A stretch of 64,000 nucleotides of DNA from JBFFMO01 sp041390025. GTDB taxonomy: Bacteria; Myxococcota_A; Bradymonadia; Bradymonadales; Bradymonadaceae. The position numbers and the translations under genes were made by a program. Numbering within the stretch: position 1 is the stretch's first letter; each line of letters starts with the position of its first letter. Shown in pieces: positions 28,524-38,283 of this stretch. The stretch spans positions 124,001-188,000 of the forward strand of contig JAWKQR010000003.1 in the NCBI GenBank assembly GCA_041390025.1. Direction: 5' to 3'. The notes below the pieces were generated by a model, which saw nothing but the letters and a program-made list of their open reading frames with translations, did no database searches and had not been told where the DNA came from.

Positions 28524-28862
28524 ATGGACAACAATCGACGGAGTCGACGAAGCGAAGACCGCTTTGTCGCAACAGTATTCCAGCTCGAGCAAGTGATTCA
28601 GGACTTCGGCCTCGCCGCCTGCGTGGTGGTGGACGAAGGTGGCAAGGTCATCGCGTCGGTGGCAAAGGACGACGAGGACCTTGACTGGTCTCACGAAATC
28701 CCCACGTTGGTGCGGCAAAACCGTCGCCGCAGAGGTGTATCGGTGTGCGAGTTCCGCGCAGCGGGCCGCCCCCTCTTTGTCGCGACCGTTGGAAGCGCGC
28801 TCGGGACACGGGATATCGGGATGTACCGCGCGGTCATGGGACTGCGTCGCATCCACCGATGA
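28524..28862 (+). CDS. Small cytoplasmic protein, possibly Roadblock/LC7-like
   Basis: An excellent Shine-Dalgarno sequence (AAGGAGGA) places the start at 28524; the frame's earlier extension to 28470 is not needed. The 112 residues have a charged N-terminus (DNNRRSRRSEDRF). A helix (VFQLEQVIQDFGLAACVVVD) leads to a strand-turn-strand (GGKVIASVAKDDED) and a second alpha/beta unit (RPLFVATVGSA). The pattern recalls Roadblock/LC7 or profilin-like small-GTPase regulators, which fits a bacterium with an MglA-type polarity system, but similarity is weak and no GTPase gene is adjacent. Confidence 0.55.
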   Translation: MDNNRRSRRSEDRFVATVFQLEQVIQDFGLAACVVVDEGGKVIASVAKDDEDLDWSHEIPTLVRQNRRRRGVSVCEFRAAGRPLFVATVGSALGTRDIGMYRAVMGLRRIHR

Positions 28863-28890
28863 CGTTTGTGTTGGCATTCACCCGCAGCAC

Positions 28891-28916
28891 AAAAAAAAGG
28901 GGCCCTTTCGGGCCCC
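28891..28916 (-). terminator. Intrinsic terminator (minus direction)
   Basis: GGGGCCC and GGGCCCC (28899-28916) form a 7-bp stem around TTTC. On the minus strand the hairpin is followed by eight T residues (28898-28891). It can stop transcripts coming from the 29.1-30.1 kb lipoprotein gene before they run antisense into the 112-aa gene. Confidence 0.7.
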
Positions 28917-29098
28917 AGTCATCCATCTATTTCAAACATTCAAGCCATTTGATTTGGGCCTAAAAGGGTTAGGCATCCATTCGATAATCAAGCATTGCGT
29001 GGTAATTATTCACGTTCCGTGCCAAACACAAACAATCAAAACAACCTTAAAAAAACAACCACTTAGAGAACGCCACGGTCGTGGGTGGTTCGGATTCA

Positions 29099-29134
29099 CA
29101 AGTGGGGTTGCCACCCAGGCGGCAACCCCACTTG
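29099..29134. repeat. Perfect 14-bp inverted repeat (hairpin) after the lipoprotein gene
   Basis: CAAGTGGGGTTGCC and GGCAACCCCACTTG are exact complements separated by 8 bases. The hairpin begins 6 bases past the lipoprotein stop at 29140. The minus side lacks a T tract, while the plus side reaches TTTTTT at 29146-29151 after an 11-base gap. It may be a transcript-stabilising or termination structure. The rest of 28917-29098 is A+T-rich sequence in which I see no gene. Confidence 0.7.
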
Positions 29135-29139
29135 CCACT

Positions 29140-30120
29140 TTAGGGTTTTTTCGCGACGGATAGTTCCAGTTGTGTAGTGGCACCGGCTCCGTCGGCCCCC
29201 TCAGGAAACGTCACGTCAATGAGGCACGTTCCAAACGCCTTGGCCTCGACCTTCAACCAGAGCGTTTCGTTGACAAGGTCGGTCTCGTCGAGGTTGGTCG
29301 ACGCTGACGCCGTGCACAGGTCCGGTGTGGCGGACACAGCGGTCATCGTCGCGGTGGATTGACACAGGCGGTTGCCGTCGACGGTGGGGAACACATGAAC
29401 AAAACGTGTGTCGCCCTCAAACACCACAACCTCATCGCCCTCCAGCGGGTTGATGGATGCACCATCGATCGAGGCGTTATCCACCAAGGTCAACGTCAGC
29501 GTTTCGGCATCGAGGGCACTCGAGATCGTCAGCTCGCCGGCATCGCCCAACGTCAGGTGCAGATTTGCTTGGTCCTTTGACGTTTCGTCCAATGTCGCGA
29601 GCGCCGCAGGCGCGAACTCGACGGGGAACAACCCGTAGCCGATGACCGCCTGGCCGTTCGAACGTTCAAGGTCAAACGGCACGATCACCGGCGCACCGGC
29701 CGAGTAGTAAGCGTTGCGTGTCGTTGCAGCTTCACACGTGTGGTAGAGTTTGACGACGTCGGGTGCAGCCGCGAGCATGTTGACCGAATCGGTGACGGTC
29801 CCATCGGGACCATCCGCCTCCACCTCGATCAGCGCTTCACCCGCGCCGATGCCCTGCAAGGTAAAGGACCCGCTCGCTGTGTTGATGACTTCCAAGACGT
29901 CGGGGTTTGTCGAGGTGACTCGCGTGAGCGTGACCGGCACACGAGAGCCCGCCGTGGCGACACGCACATCGAGCGCTGCTCCGATGCCGATGGGCTTGTT
30001 GAAGTCACCGATTTGGTCGTCGGCTGTGTACGAAAAGACAAGGTTACCCTCGTTGCCCGTCAAGCTGGATTGGCATCCGGCCATGAAGACGATGAGGGGA
30101 GCGATCGATTTCCAGTTCAT
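29140..30120 (-). CDS. Beta-rich lipoprotein with Ig-like (BIG-type) domains
   Basis: The ATG at 30120, preceded by GGAGGTTCTC, gives a 326-residue lipoprotein (MNWKSIAPLIVFMAGC). Two or three beta domains follow. The first resembles a bacterial Ig-like domain (VTSTNPDVLEVINTASGSFT, GIGAGEALIEVEADG); the second repeats the theme at the C-terminus (ASINPLEGDEVVVFEGDTRF). Two Cys pairs occur. No enzymatic motif is visible. It is transcribed divergently from the pseudouridine synthase and ends in a strong hairpin. Confidence 0.7.
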   Translation of the reverse strand: MNWKSIAPLIVFMAGCQSSLTGNEGNLVFSYTADDQIGDFNKPIGIGAALDVRVATAGSRVPVTLTRVTSTNPDVLEVINTASGSFTLQGIGAGEALIEVEADGPDGTVTDSVNMLAAAPDVVKLYHTCEAATTRNAYYSAGAPVIVPFDLERSNGQAVIGYGLFPVEFAPAALATLDETSKDQANLHLTLGDAGELTISSALDAETLTLTLVDNASIDGASINPLEGDEVVVFEGDTRFVHVFPTVDGNRLCQSTATMTAVSATPDLCTASASTNLDETDLVNETLWLKVEAKAFGTCLIDVTFPEGADGAGATTQLELSVAKKP

Positions 30121-30236
30121 GAGAACCTCCAAAGCATTGATAGGTGGGATTAGTGCAACTTCTTTGCCAGTTTCCTACGACGCCATGGGGCTGCGGCCCC
30201 AAACATGGAGTAACGGTGCGCCACACACTGACATCC

Positions 30237-31085
30237 ATGGCGGAGATCCCGCGCAGACTCGACAAGTACCTGCGAGACTCGGTTGGTTTGAGTCGGTCGG
30301 ATTGCGAACGGGCGTGGCAGCTCGGTCGCATCTCGACCTCCACGCACTTGAGCCATCTTGGCGAGTTTGTTTTTCCCGGCGATGAGGTGCTGTTGGACGG
30401 GCGAGCGGTCGCACTTCGGACGCCCAAACACACGCTAATTTTTCACAAACCGCCGCAAGTCGTGACGACGTTGCGCGAGCCCTCTGGAAGAAGATGCGTT
30501 GGGGATTGGTTAGCGGAAATGCCGGCCGGGGTCTTTCCCGTGGGGCGGCTCGACGCGGCCACCACAGGCCTGCTGCTGTTTAGCGATGACGGAGACTTGG
30601 CGCACATGTTGATGCATCCTGACCACGGCATCACGAAAACTTACATTCTAGACGTTGCCGGTGATGTGTCCGAAGACGATGCGCGCCTGAATGCCCTTCG
30701 AGACGGGGTCGAGCTCGACGACGGCCCTGCACGTGCGCTGCACGCCGACGTCACCGCGCGCCGCGGGGATGCGAGCGCCATCACCCTTGACATCGACGAG
30801 GGCCGAACCCGAATCGTGCGTCGGATGGCCAAGCGGGTGGGGTTCCACCTGTTGCACCTTCACCGCGTGCGGGTGGGGTCTCAGTGGTTGGGCGAGACCG
30901 TGTGCGGCGAATGGCGCCTGCTTGATGCGCCGCAGATCGAGGGACTCTGGCGGGCGGTCGGTGGACGAGACCGTGTCGCGCGGTCGCAGATCGCGGCGCT
31001 GCGCCGACGCGCGGACCACCATCGCGCCGAGGGACGGCCGTTCTTGCGGCTCGAGGCATGGCTTGACGACAAGGAGTTCCGATGA
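30237..31085 (+). CDS. RsuA/RluB-family rRNA pseudouridine synthase
   Basis: Start ATG 30237 (AEIPRRLDKYLRDSVGLSRS) opens an S4 RNA-binding domain of ~60 residues. The catalytic domain follows with motif I FPVGRLDAATTGLLLF, whose Asp is the nucleophile, and the motif KTYILDV. The C-terminus (FHLLHLHRVRVGSQWLGE, EGLWRAVGG) is typical. Family members isomerise a specific uridine in 16S or 23S rRNA. The stop overlaps the ATG of the HAD gene by 4 bases, so the two are co-translated. The open frame extends to 30144 but that part overlaps the divergent promoter region. Confidence 0.85.
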   Translation: MAEIPRRLDKYLRDSVGLSRSDCERAWQLGRISTSTHLSHLGEFVFPGDEVLLDGRAVALRTPKHTLIFHKPPQVVTTLREPSGRRCVGDWLAEMPAGVFPVGRLDAATTGLLLFSDDGDLAHMLMHPDHGITKTYILDVAGDVSEDDARLNALRDGVELDDGPARALHADVTARRGDASAITLDIDEGRTRIVRRMAKRVGFHLLHLHRVRVGSQWLGETVCGEWRLLDAPQIEGLWRAVGGRDRVARSQIAALRRRADHHRAEGRPFLRLEAWLDDKEFR

Positions 31086-31732
31086 CGGTTGCATTTTTTG
31101 ACCTCGACCACACGCTCTTGACGGTCAACTCGGGCAACCTTTGGGTGCGTTACCAATACCGCCAGGGCCTGCTGTCGAAGGCCGATCTCGTGCGCACGAT
31201 GGGATATCTGGTCGGGTACCGGTTTGCATTGGTCGATGTGGAACGGGTCGCGAAGGTGGCCGTGTCGCGCATCCGAGGCCAGAGCGAAGACGCGATGCGG
31301 CGCGATGTTCACGGATGGTACGAACGTGAGGTCCGACCCCACATGGACCCCGAGGTTGTGGCGGTCGCGCGCGATCACAAGGCACAGGGCCACAAGCTCG
31401 TGTTGTTGACCGCATCCTCGCCCTACATTTCCGAGAAAGTGTGCGAAGAGCTCGCGTTTGATGACTTCCTGTGCACGCGATTTGGCGTCGAGAACGGGGT
31501 GTTTACCGGTGAGCTGGAGGGCCCGATGTGTTACGGGCCAGGCAAGGTCGTCTACGGCACGCGATGGTTAGAGCGCCATGGCCACGACGGCGAAAACGCG
31601 TGGTTCTACACCGACTCGTACACGGACCTACCGATGTTGCTTGCGGTGGGGCACCCCGTGGCGGTCAAACCCGACCCTCGGTTGGGGCGTTGGGCACGGC
31701 AGAACAACGTCCCCATCTTGGCACCGCAATGA
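31082..31732 (+). CDS. HAD-IB family hydrolase (SerB-like phosphatase)
   Basis: This 216-residue protein has motif I FFDLDHTLL (D7, D9), motif II in LVLLTASSPYI, and motif III/IV in the segment FYTDSYTDLPMLLAVG. A helical cap of ~90 residues sits between motifs I and II (subfamily IB). These enzymes dephosphorylate small metabolites such as phosphoserine, phosphocholine or lysophosphatidic acid. It overlaps the pseudouridine synthase stop by ATGA. Confidence 0.85.
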   Translation: MTVAFFDLDHTLLTVNSGNLWVRYQYRQGLLSKADLVRTMGYLVGYRFALVDVERVAKVAVSRIRGQSEDAMRRDVHGWYEREVRPHMDPEVVAVARDHKAQGHKLVLLTASSPYISEKVCEELAFDDFLCTRFGVENGVFTGELEGPMCYGPGKVVYGTRWLERHGHDGENAWFYTDSYTDLPMLLAVGHPVAVKPDPRLGRWARQNNVPILAPQ

Positions 31733-31934
31733 TTTTTTCCCAACGGATGCGAGCACGGTTATCATCCCTCGGGATGTCCTCGGAGTCCGGTACCGGCCAT
31801 GCAGCGAGGTTGCTTGCCAAGGCGTGGTCTCACAAGTATCGTTCCCCAAAAGATCCTCCGTTTTTAAAGCTTAAGACATCCGTCGCGCATTGCGCGAAAG
31901 CCAGTGTTCCGTTCTTTGTAGAGGCTCTCGACCC

Positions 31935-34900
31935 ATGAAGATCACGTGCCCAGCTTGTTCGGCAAGCTACAATATCGATTCGTCGCGCGTCTCGGCCAAC
32001 GGCATGACCATGCGCTGCCCCAAGTGTGCGCAAAGTTTCCATGTCAGTGCCGACGGGTCCACCTCGAACGAAGCTCCGGTGCAGGGAAGTTCCACGATGC
32101 TCGATGGCGGTGGCGCGGCGATTAAGTCGGAGCGCTATTACGTCAAGCGCCCGACCGGAAAGGTTTTTGGACCGTTCGACACGTCCGCGATTCAGATGAT
32201 GTTGAAATCTGGCAAGCTCGCGGGGGATGCCGAGGTCAGCATCGATAAGATTTCATGGGCGCCCATCTCGAGCATTGGCGATTTCGGCAGCCTTGTGGAA
32301 CCGGGTCCACTTCCATCGTTTGAAAACATGGACCCCAAAGCGACGATGATGGGGGGTTGGACACAACGGGAAGCAGGTTGCTGCCGGCCTGCCTGAATTG
32401 CCGCCTGACAGGGCACCCTCGTTGCCCGCGCCCAAGGTGGGACCACCGCAATTGCCTCCGCTCAAGGGCGGTGCGCTTGCTTCCGCCGCTCAAAGGAGCA
32501 GGCGGGGTCGATCTTCCTGGCCTCAAAGGCGCGCCGGAGTTGCCTGCCCTCAAGGGCGCTCCAGAGTTGCCTGCGCCCAAGGGCGGAGCACCCGAGCTCC
32601 CCGCGCTCAAGGGCGCGCCGGAATTGCCTGCCCCCAAGGGCGGAGCACCCGAGCTCCCCGCGCTCAAAGGCGGAGCACCCGAGCTCCCCGCGCTCAAAGG
32701 CGGAGCACCCGAGCTCCCCGCGCTCAAAGGCGGAGCACCCGAGCTCCCCGCGCTCAAGGGCGGAGCGCCTGGGGTCCCGGTTGCAAAACATGCAGACCTT
32801 CCGGCGATGAAGGCCGACGACGACGACCTCTTCGGTGGAGCAGGCAGCAAAGACGACGACGACCTGTTTGCGGCCCCGGGCACCAAAAGCCAAGATGATG
32901 ACGACCTCTTTGGCTCGGGCTCGTCCGACGACGATCTGTTTGCCCCGGCGCCTGCTGCGAAGAAGCAGGCACAAGACGACGACCTCTTTGGACCGCCCGT
33001 GGCCAGCAAGCCCGTGATGGACGATGAGGACCTGTTCGGCAGCGGCTCAAAAGACGACGACATCTTCATTTCCAATCGGGCTGTCAAGACGGACGACGAC
33101 GACTTCCTTGGCGGAGATGCCGGCTTCTCGTTCTTGGACGATGGTCCCCCGCCCGCTGCCGATGACGAGTGGGGCAATGACCTGTTTGCGGACCCGCCCG
33201 CCGGCGCACCGGTCACCGGGAACGCCACGCCCGCTTCAACGGCCAAGAATGCCGCAGAGCTGGACGACTGGGGCGACGACCTCATCGACAGAACCCCGCG
33301 AAAGCCCAAAGCCAAGGCGGCGACGCGCGAAGCCGAGCATGATCCTTTCCGACCGGCCTCCACCGGTATCCGAGAGCCCGAGCCGCAGCTTGCGAACGCG
33401 CAAGTTGATCAGGCGCAGGCAGCCGATGAGGATCGCAAACGTGGTCCCATGATGATTGGGGTCGGTATTTTGGTGGCGGCATTGGTGGGCGGCGGCGGTT
33501 ACGCGGCTTACACGATGTTCGCGGGGGGTGAAGAAGGCCCCGAGAAACCGGTTGTGGTCAAAGAAGGCCCAGTCACGGTCGACATGGCAGCGATCGCGCC
33601 AGACAACTACAGCGACCTCTCGACGTTGATCGACCGAGCACGCAAAGGCCAGCTGCAGGGCGACAACAACGCAAAGCTGCTGGTCGTTGAGGCCTTGTTG
33701 CTGTCGCGCTACAAGGATGACGAGGTCCTCAAGGATGCGACCAAACGCGCAGCCGGCCTCAAGAATGCCGAGGGAGGTTGGAACGCGCTGGCACGTGGGG
33801 GCTTCGAGGCTCAAGCCGGCAACGGCGACGCGGCACGCGCGTATCTTGAGCCGCTGCTGGGCGGCGACGGGGACCAAGTTTACTTGGCGAATCTGTTGAT
33901 GGGCATCGCCGATGTCGTCGCCCTCGAGCGTGACATCAAAGACGGCAACGTCACGCTTCAGGCCGTCAAACCCTCCGAGGACGAGGCCGTGGCGGCCGAT
34001 GCGGATGCCGGCACGCCCGACGCGGGCACCGAGGCGGACGCAGGTGCGGATGCGGCTCAAGCGCCGCCCGTCGCCCAAACCCAGAAGAACCCGCTCGTGA
34101 CGCGAGCGACGATCGCCCTTCGTGGCGCGGCGGATGCCAACCCCTCTTCCCCGCTGCCCGATTATTGGCTGGGGCGGATGGCTGAGCTCAACGATGCCGC
34201 GGAGGCCGAGAAGCACTTCTCGGCGGCGATCAAGAAATCGCCCACCCATGTGGCTTCACACGTCGCGCTCGCGAACCTCCTCTATGCGCGCGGGGAGCTC
34301 AAAGACGCGCTCGCCCAAGTCGAGCAGGTCAACGGCGAAATGGCCCCCTCGGCCAGCAGCGAAGAGCGCGCTCGAGCCCTGCATGTGTCGGGACAGATCT
34401 ATGTGGCGCAACGGCAGAGCGACGCCGCGATCGACGCGTTTACGAAGGCTCTCAAGGTTGATCCGACCCGCACCGAAACGCTTCGCGCGTTGGCGCTTGA
34501 GTACGAGAGCGCCAAGAAATACAAGGAAGCCCTCAACTTCTTCACGACGAACAAGAACCTTGGACAGCGCGAGCCGGAGGTCATGCTCGGGATTGTGCGG
34601 TCCCATATCGGTTTGGAACAGTGGGGCGCGGCGATCGATCAGCTGGAAGAAGCGCAAAAGCTCTTCCCCCAAGATGCGCGCTTCCCGTTTTATCTCGGCC
34701 GCTTGAATCGTGACCGCGGCGATTTTGTTCAGGCCCAAAAGGCCTTTGAACGCGCGGTCGAGATCGACCCGAAACTTCTGACCGCTCAGACAGCGCTGGC
34801 GCAGCTGACCTGGCGCATGGACAAAGACCTGATCAAGGGTGAGTCGTACATCAAGAAGGTCGTGGAAAACCCCGACCTCATCGACTCCGAAGTCGCCCTA

Positions 34901-35977
34901 GAAGTCGCGCGCTACTACCACCAGAGCGATCGCCGCGAGTTGGCAGCGCAATGGTACCGGGAGTCCTTGCGCCTCGACCCCAACTTCTGGGAGGCCCGTT
35001 TGTCGCTCTCCAAGCTTCTGCTTGAGGAGAACAAGTTTGCGGATGCACAAGCCTTGCTTGAGAAGGCACGGGCCGAGGGCGTTCAAGACGTGCGGCTTTC
35101 GGCCTACCTCGCGGACGCCTACCGGCAGGCCGGTGAGTACGACCGTGCGATCGACGAGATCAACAAAGTCATCGCACAGTTCCCCAAGAGCCAAGAGTAC
35201 ATCTATATCCGCGGGCGCATCCACTTTGACCGCGGCAACTACGAGACGGCCCTCAAAGATTTCTCGAAAGCCTACGACATCGACCCGCGGTTCCATGACG
35301 CTTATTTCTACGTGGGTCGCACGGCGTTTGAGCAAGGGGACGTGCAGCAGGCATTGAAGATTTTCCGCCACGTCCTCGACTACCAGCCCAACCGTGGCAG
35401 CTACCGCTTCTACATGGGCCGAGCCCTTGAGATCGCGGGACGCGAATCGCAAGCGCTCGACGAGTATCGCAAGGCGACGGCCGTGGACGCCGCGTACGGC
35501 GTCGAAAACCCGGCGGTTTACATCTACCGCGGACGGTTGATGAGCAAGCTTGGGTACGCAGCGGAGGGACGCAAGGACATCGAACGCGCGCTTGAGCTCG
35601 CGCCTGACATGGTTGAAGCGCTGTTGGCGATGGGCGAGACCAGTTTCAACGACAAGGACTATCCCAAAGCGATTGAAAACCTGAACAAAGCGCTCGAGAA
35701 GCAACCCGAACATGCCGAAGGTCAGTACATGCTCGGCATGGCCCTGACCTACGCGGGGCGGCAGCGAGAAGGAGCGCAGCGATTGCAGCTCGCGGTCAAA
35801 CAGGGTTACAATAATCCGGAAGTCTTCCGTACGTTGGGCTACCTGTACAAGGACCTCGGTCAACGAAACCTGGCCGTCGAATCCTTCGAAAAGTACCTGC
35901 AATCGACGCAAGACAAGGAAGTCCCGATGGCCACACGTCGGGAGCTTCTTCGTCAAATCAAGGAGTTGGGTGGTTAG
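31935..35977 (+). CDS. MJ0042 zinc-ribbon / GYF_2 / TM / TPR protein, gliding-motility (GltJ/AgmX)-like; frameshifted near 32.36-32.47 kb
   Basis: Start ATG 31935. Residues 1-38 form an MJ0042 zinc ribbon (CPACSASYNID...RCPKCAQSF). Residues ~75-125 form a GYF_2 domain (RYYVKRPTGKVFGPFDTSAI). After two frame changes the protein continues with tandem GGAPELPALK repeats, a run of DDDDLFG motifs, a transmembrane helix near 33445-33515 and a periplasmic region with about 15 TPRs ending at 35977. Myxococcus GltJ/AgmX has the same cytoplasmic ribbon-GYF-TM order and couples to MglA; the long TPR tail resembles separate Glt/Agl TPR proteins. The frame changes lie at the start of the repeats and are probably errors. 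Confidence 0.75.
32535..32765 (+). repeat. 30-bp tandem repeats encoding GGAPELPALK
   Basis: Four perfect 30-bp copies (32639-32758) are preceded by degenerate 27- and 30-bp copies (APELPALKG, APELPAPKGG). The unit is a multiple of three, so copy-number change alters linker length without changing frame. It lies in the cytoplasmic linker of the zinc-ribbon/GYF protein. Confidence 0.85.
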
Positions 35978-36010
35978 GAGACCTGCGCGGGAGCGCGGTG
36001 AGATTGAAGC

Positions 36011-38203
36011 ATGCGCGTACTGATTATCAGCTCAGAACCTCGACTGACCGAGCTCTGCAAAGCAGCGGTTGGCACACAGCACCAGTTCAGCGTCGTCGCG
36101 GAATGGGGTGTGGGGCAGGCGACTCTGTTCAAAGAGCGATTTGATCTGGTGTGCATGGACTTTGAGTGTCTGCGCCACGAACGCCTTGATGCCTTCATCA
36201 CCATCGACAACATTCTGAGCAAAGAAGACACGATCGGCTGTCTTTTGGTGCGCCAGTCCTCTGCCCAAACCACCGAGCTGCAGAACGCGCTTCAGTCCGT
36301 TCGTGAAGCCATCGACATGTCGTTGGGCAAACAGCACTTCTTGGACCGGCTCCACGCGATGAGCGCGCAAGCACAGGCTGCAAGCGAGCATCGTGGGCAG
36401 GACGAGCATAGCGTCGAGACCGACCACGTCCTTCAGATGGAAGTGGAGCTGCCGCAGCTCTCGCGCGGGAGACTCACGACAGTTCCTCTCGCGCGGTTGT
36501 TGTATACCTGCCACGTGCGCAAGGCATCGGGGTTCTTGAGGATCACCGCGGGCGGACGCACGGCCGAGATCGCGTTTGACCAAGGCGACGTGAAGATCGC
36601 GCCGGGCTACGCCTCGGCGGCCGAGATCATCGGTGTCTTCGCTTGGGTTGGCGGCGAGTATGTCTTCAACGATGCGACGCCCCCCGCGGGCACGCGCGAA
36701 TCCACGCTCTCCATCATCGAACACGGCATCTCGCGCATCACGAATCAAAGCTTGATGAACGACATGGACACCCGGATGGCGCTGTTCCCGGTTGTGACCA
36801 ACCATTGGGAAGAACGCGAAGACTCCCTCGATCAATTCACGGCGCTTCATGGGTTGATGCGCGTGATCGACGGACGTTCGTCATGGAGCCGGGTGCTCGG
36901 GAAGATGGGCTCGCTCGCGCAGGAAGCCTTCAAGGCCGCCTACTTCGCGGTGCACACAGATCTGATCCACACACACGAAACGCCGTCGATACGCGGGGTT
37001 GTGCTGACGTACGCGCGCGACATCCGGCTCGCACGCGAGAAAGTAGACGAAGCGGCTCGCCAACAAACCAAGGCGTTTCGTGCGTCGAGTGAAGAGGCAA
37101 CCGCCCTTGAGCACGAGCTTGAAGACGCGTTGATGGGCATGCGAGCACAGACACCGCATCAGATCTTCGGCGTATGGGAGGGGTGCGGCCGTCAGGTGGT
37201 CCAAGACCGCTTCTACATTCTGGTCAAAGAACATCACCCCGACGTCTATGGCGGCAACGTCTCGGGGCGCGTCAAGCAGCTGGCCCAAGAGATCTTTATC
37301 CACGTCAAGGACACCTATTCGGAGTTGCTGAAGCTTGAGAAGGGTCAAACCGTGGCGCCTCCCACAGCGGAGTCCGCCAAGCCCGTGCCCATGTCACGCA
37401 CTGGGACTGCGAAAGCGCTGGCGCCCGACGCCCGACCGCCAAGCTCGCCAAGGATCGAGCCCCCGCGCGCCTTTGCCGAACGGATCCCTTCGGCGACCAC
37501 CGCCACTGCCCTCAGCGATGAGCCGTCAGAGCCACGGCCAGATGTGCGGGCACGCATCGAACGCCTCAGCGGGTTCCGGCAAAAACAACAGCAACGGATG
37601 CGGCGCGTGTCGTCGCATGGGTCGTCTCTTGAAACCCCTTCGGAGCCCTCCGACGCGGAGTTTAGCGAGATTTCAGAAATCTCAGATGCGGTCGACCCGC
37701 AGGCTGAAGCCGAAGCGGAGCGACAGGCGAAGCTCAAAACGCTGATGCAGAAGGCGTCCAAGGTAAGCCACCCCAACGCCCCCAACCCGGCGAGAGACGC
37801 GTTTAACGCCGGTTACAAGCTGTTTCGCGAAGAAATGTACCAGAAGGCGTTTGTCGATTTTCAAAAGGCGTTCGAACTCGCCCCCGAAGAGCCCCTTTAC
37901 CAAACGTTCTATGCCTATCTGCTGTTCAAGTTGAACCCAGAGAAACACGAGCGGGCCGAGGAGATCCTTCGCGAGGTTTTGGTCAGCGGAAATCGGCAGG
38001 CCGTGCCGGATGCCTACCTGTTCATGGGGCACATCTGGAAGGCGAGAAACGACCAAGAAAAGGCTATCAAGCACTACGAACGCGCCTTCAAGCTTAATCC
38101 TGGGTGTGTTGAGGCCGAGCGGGAACTGCGGATCACGGCCATGCGCGAAAAACGAAACACGTCCGAACCCGGCTCATTTATTAAAAATTTGTTCAAAAAG
38201 TAG
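36011..38203 (+). CDS. Pseudo-receiver / DUF4388 (PATAN) / J-domain / TPR protein
   Basis: This 730-residue cytoplasmic protein opens with a receiver-like fold (MRVLIISSEPRLTELCKAAV, D in FDLVCMDFECL) lacking the usual acidic pair. A DUF4388/PATAN domain follows (~145-245, RKASGFLRITAGGRTAEIAF, FDQGDVKIAPGY). A helical segment then leads to a J-like domain (~370-440, QIFGVWEGCGRQVVQDRFYI) with the diagnostic HPD at 409-411. A Pro-rich linker and three C-terminal TPRs (~590-725) finish it. J domains stimulate Hsp70 ATPase, and the next gene is a DnaK 80 bases downstream. It likely acts as the client adaptor for that DnaK. A weak hairpin lies between the two genes. Confidence 0.75.
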   Translation: MRVLIISSEPRLTELCKAAVGTQHQFSVVAEWGVGQATLFKERFDLVCMDFECLRHERLDAFITIDNILSKEDTIGCLLVRQSSAQTTELQNALQSVREAIDMSLGKQHFLDRLHAMSAQAQAASEHRGQDEHSVETDHVLQMEVELPQLSRGRLTTVPLARLLYTCHVRKASGFLRITAGGRTAEIAFDQGDVKIAPGYASAAEIIGVFAWVGGEYVFNDATPPAGTRESTLSIIEHGISRITNQSLMNDMDTRMALFPVVTNHWEEREDSLDQFTALHGLMRVIDGRSSWSRVLGKMGSLAQEAFKAAYFAVHTDLIHTHETPSIRGVVLTYARDIRLAREKVDEAARQQTKAFRASSEEATALEHELEDALMGMRAQTPHQIFGVWEGCGRQVVQDRFYILVKEHHPDVYGGNVSGRVKQLAQEIFIHVKDTYSELLKLEKGQTVAPPTAESAKPVPMSRTGTAKALAPDARPPSSPRIEPPRAFAERIPSATTATALSDEPSEPRPDVRARIERLSGFRQKQQQRMRRVSSHGSSLETPSEPSDAEFSEISEISDAVDPQAEAEAERQAKLKTLMQKASKVSHPNAPNPARDAFNAGYKLFREEMYQKAFVDFQKAFELAPEEPLYQTFYAYLLFKLNPEKHERAEEILREVLVSGNRQAVPDAYLFMGHIWKARNDQEKAIKHYERAFKLNPGCVEAERELRITAMREKRNTSEPGSFIKNLFKK

Positions 38204-38283
38204 CGACTCCGGCTTATCGTGTCGGGAGTCTACACAATTTTGCCCAGTCCATCCGGGTTGGGCCACGCGATCGATGAAGATAC

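Noticed and set aside
32535..32765. CRISPR array
   Set aside because: The repeats are contiguous, in frame and without spacers; they encode a protein linker.
32236..33363. 375-codon minus-strand ORF rich in Ser/Gly/Ala-Pro repeats
   Set aside because: It is the antisense of the GGAPELPALK and DDDDLFG repeats.
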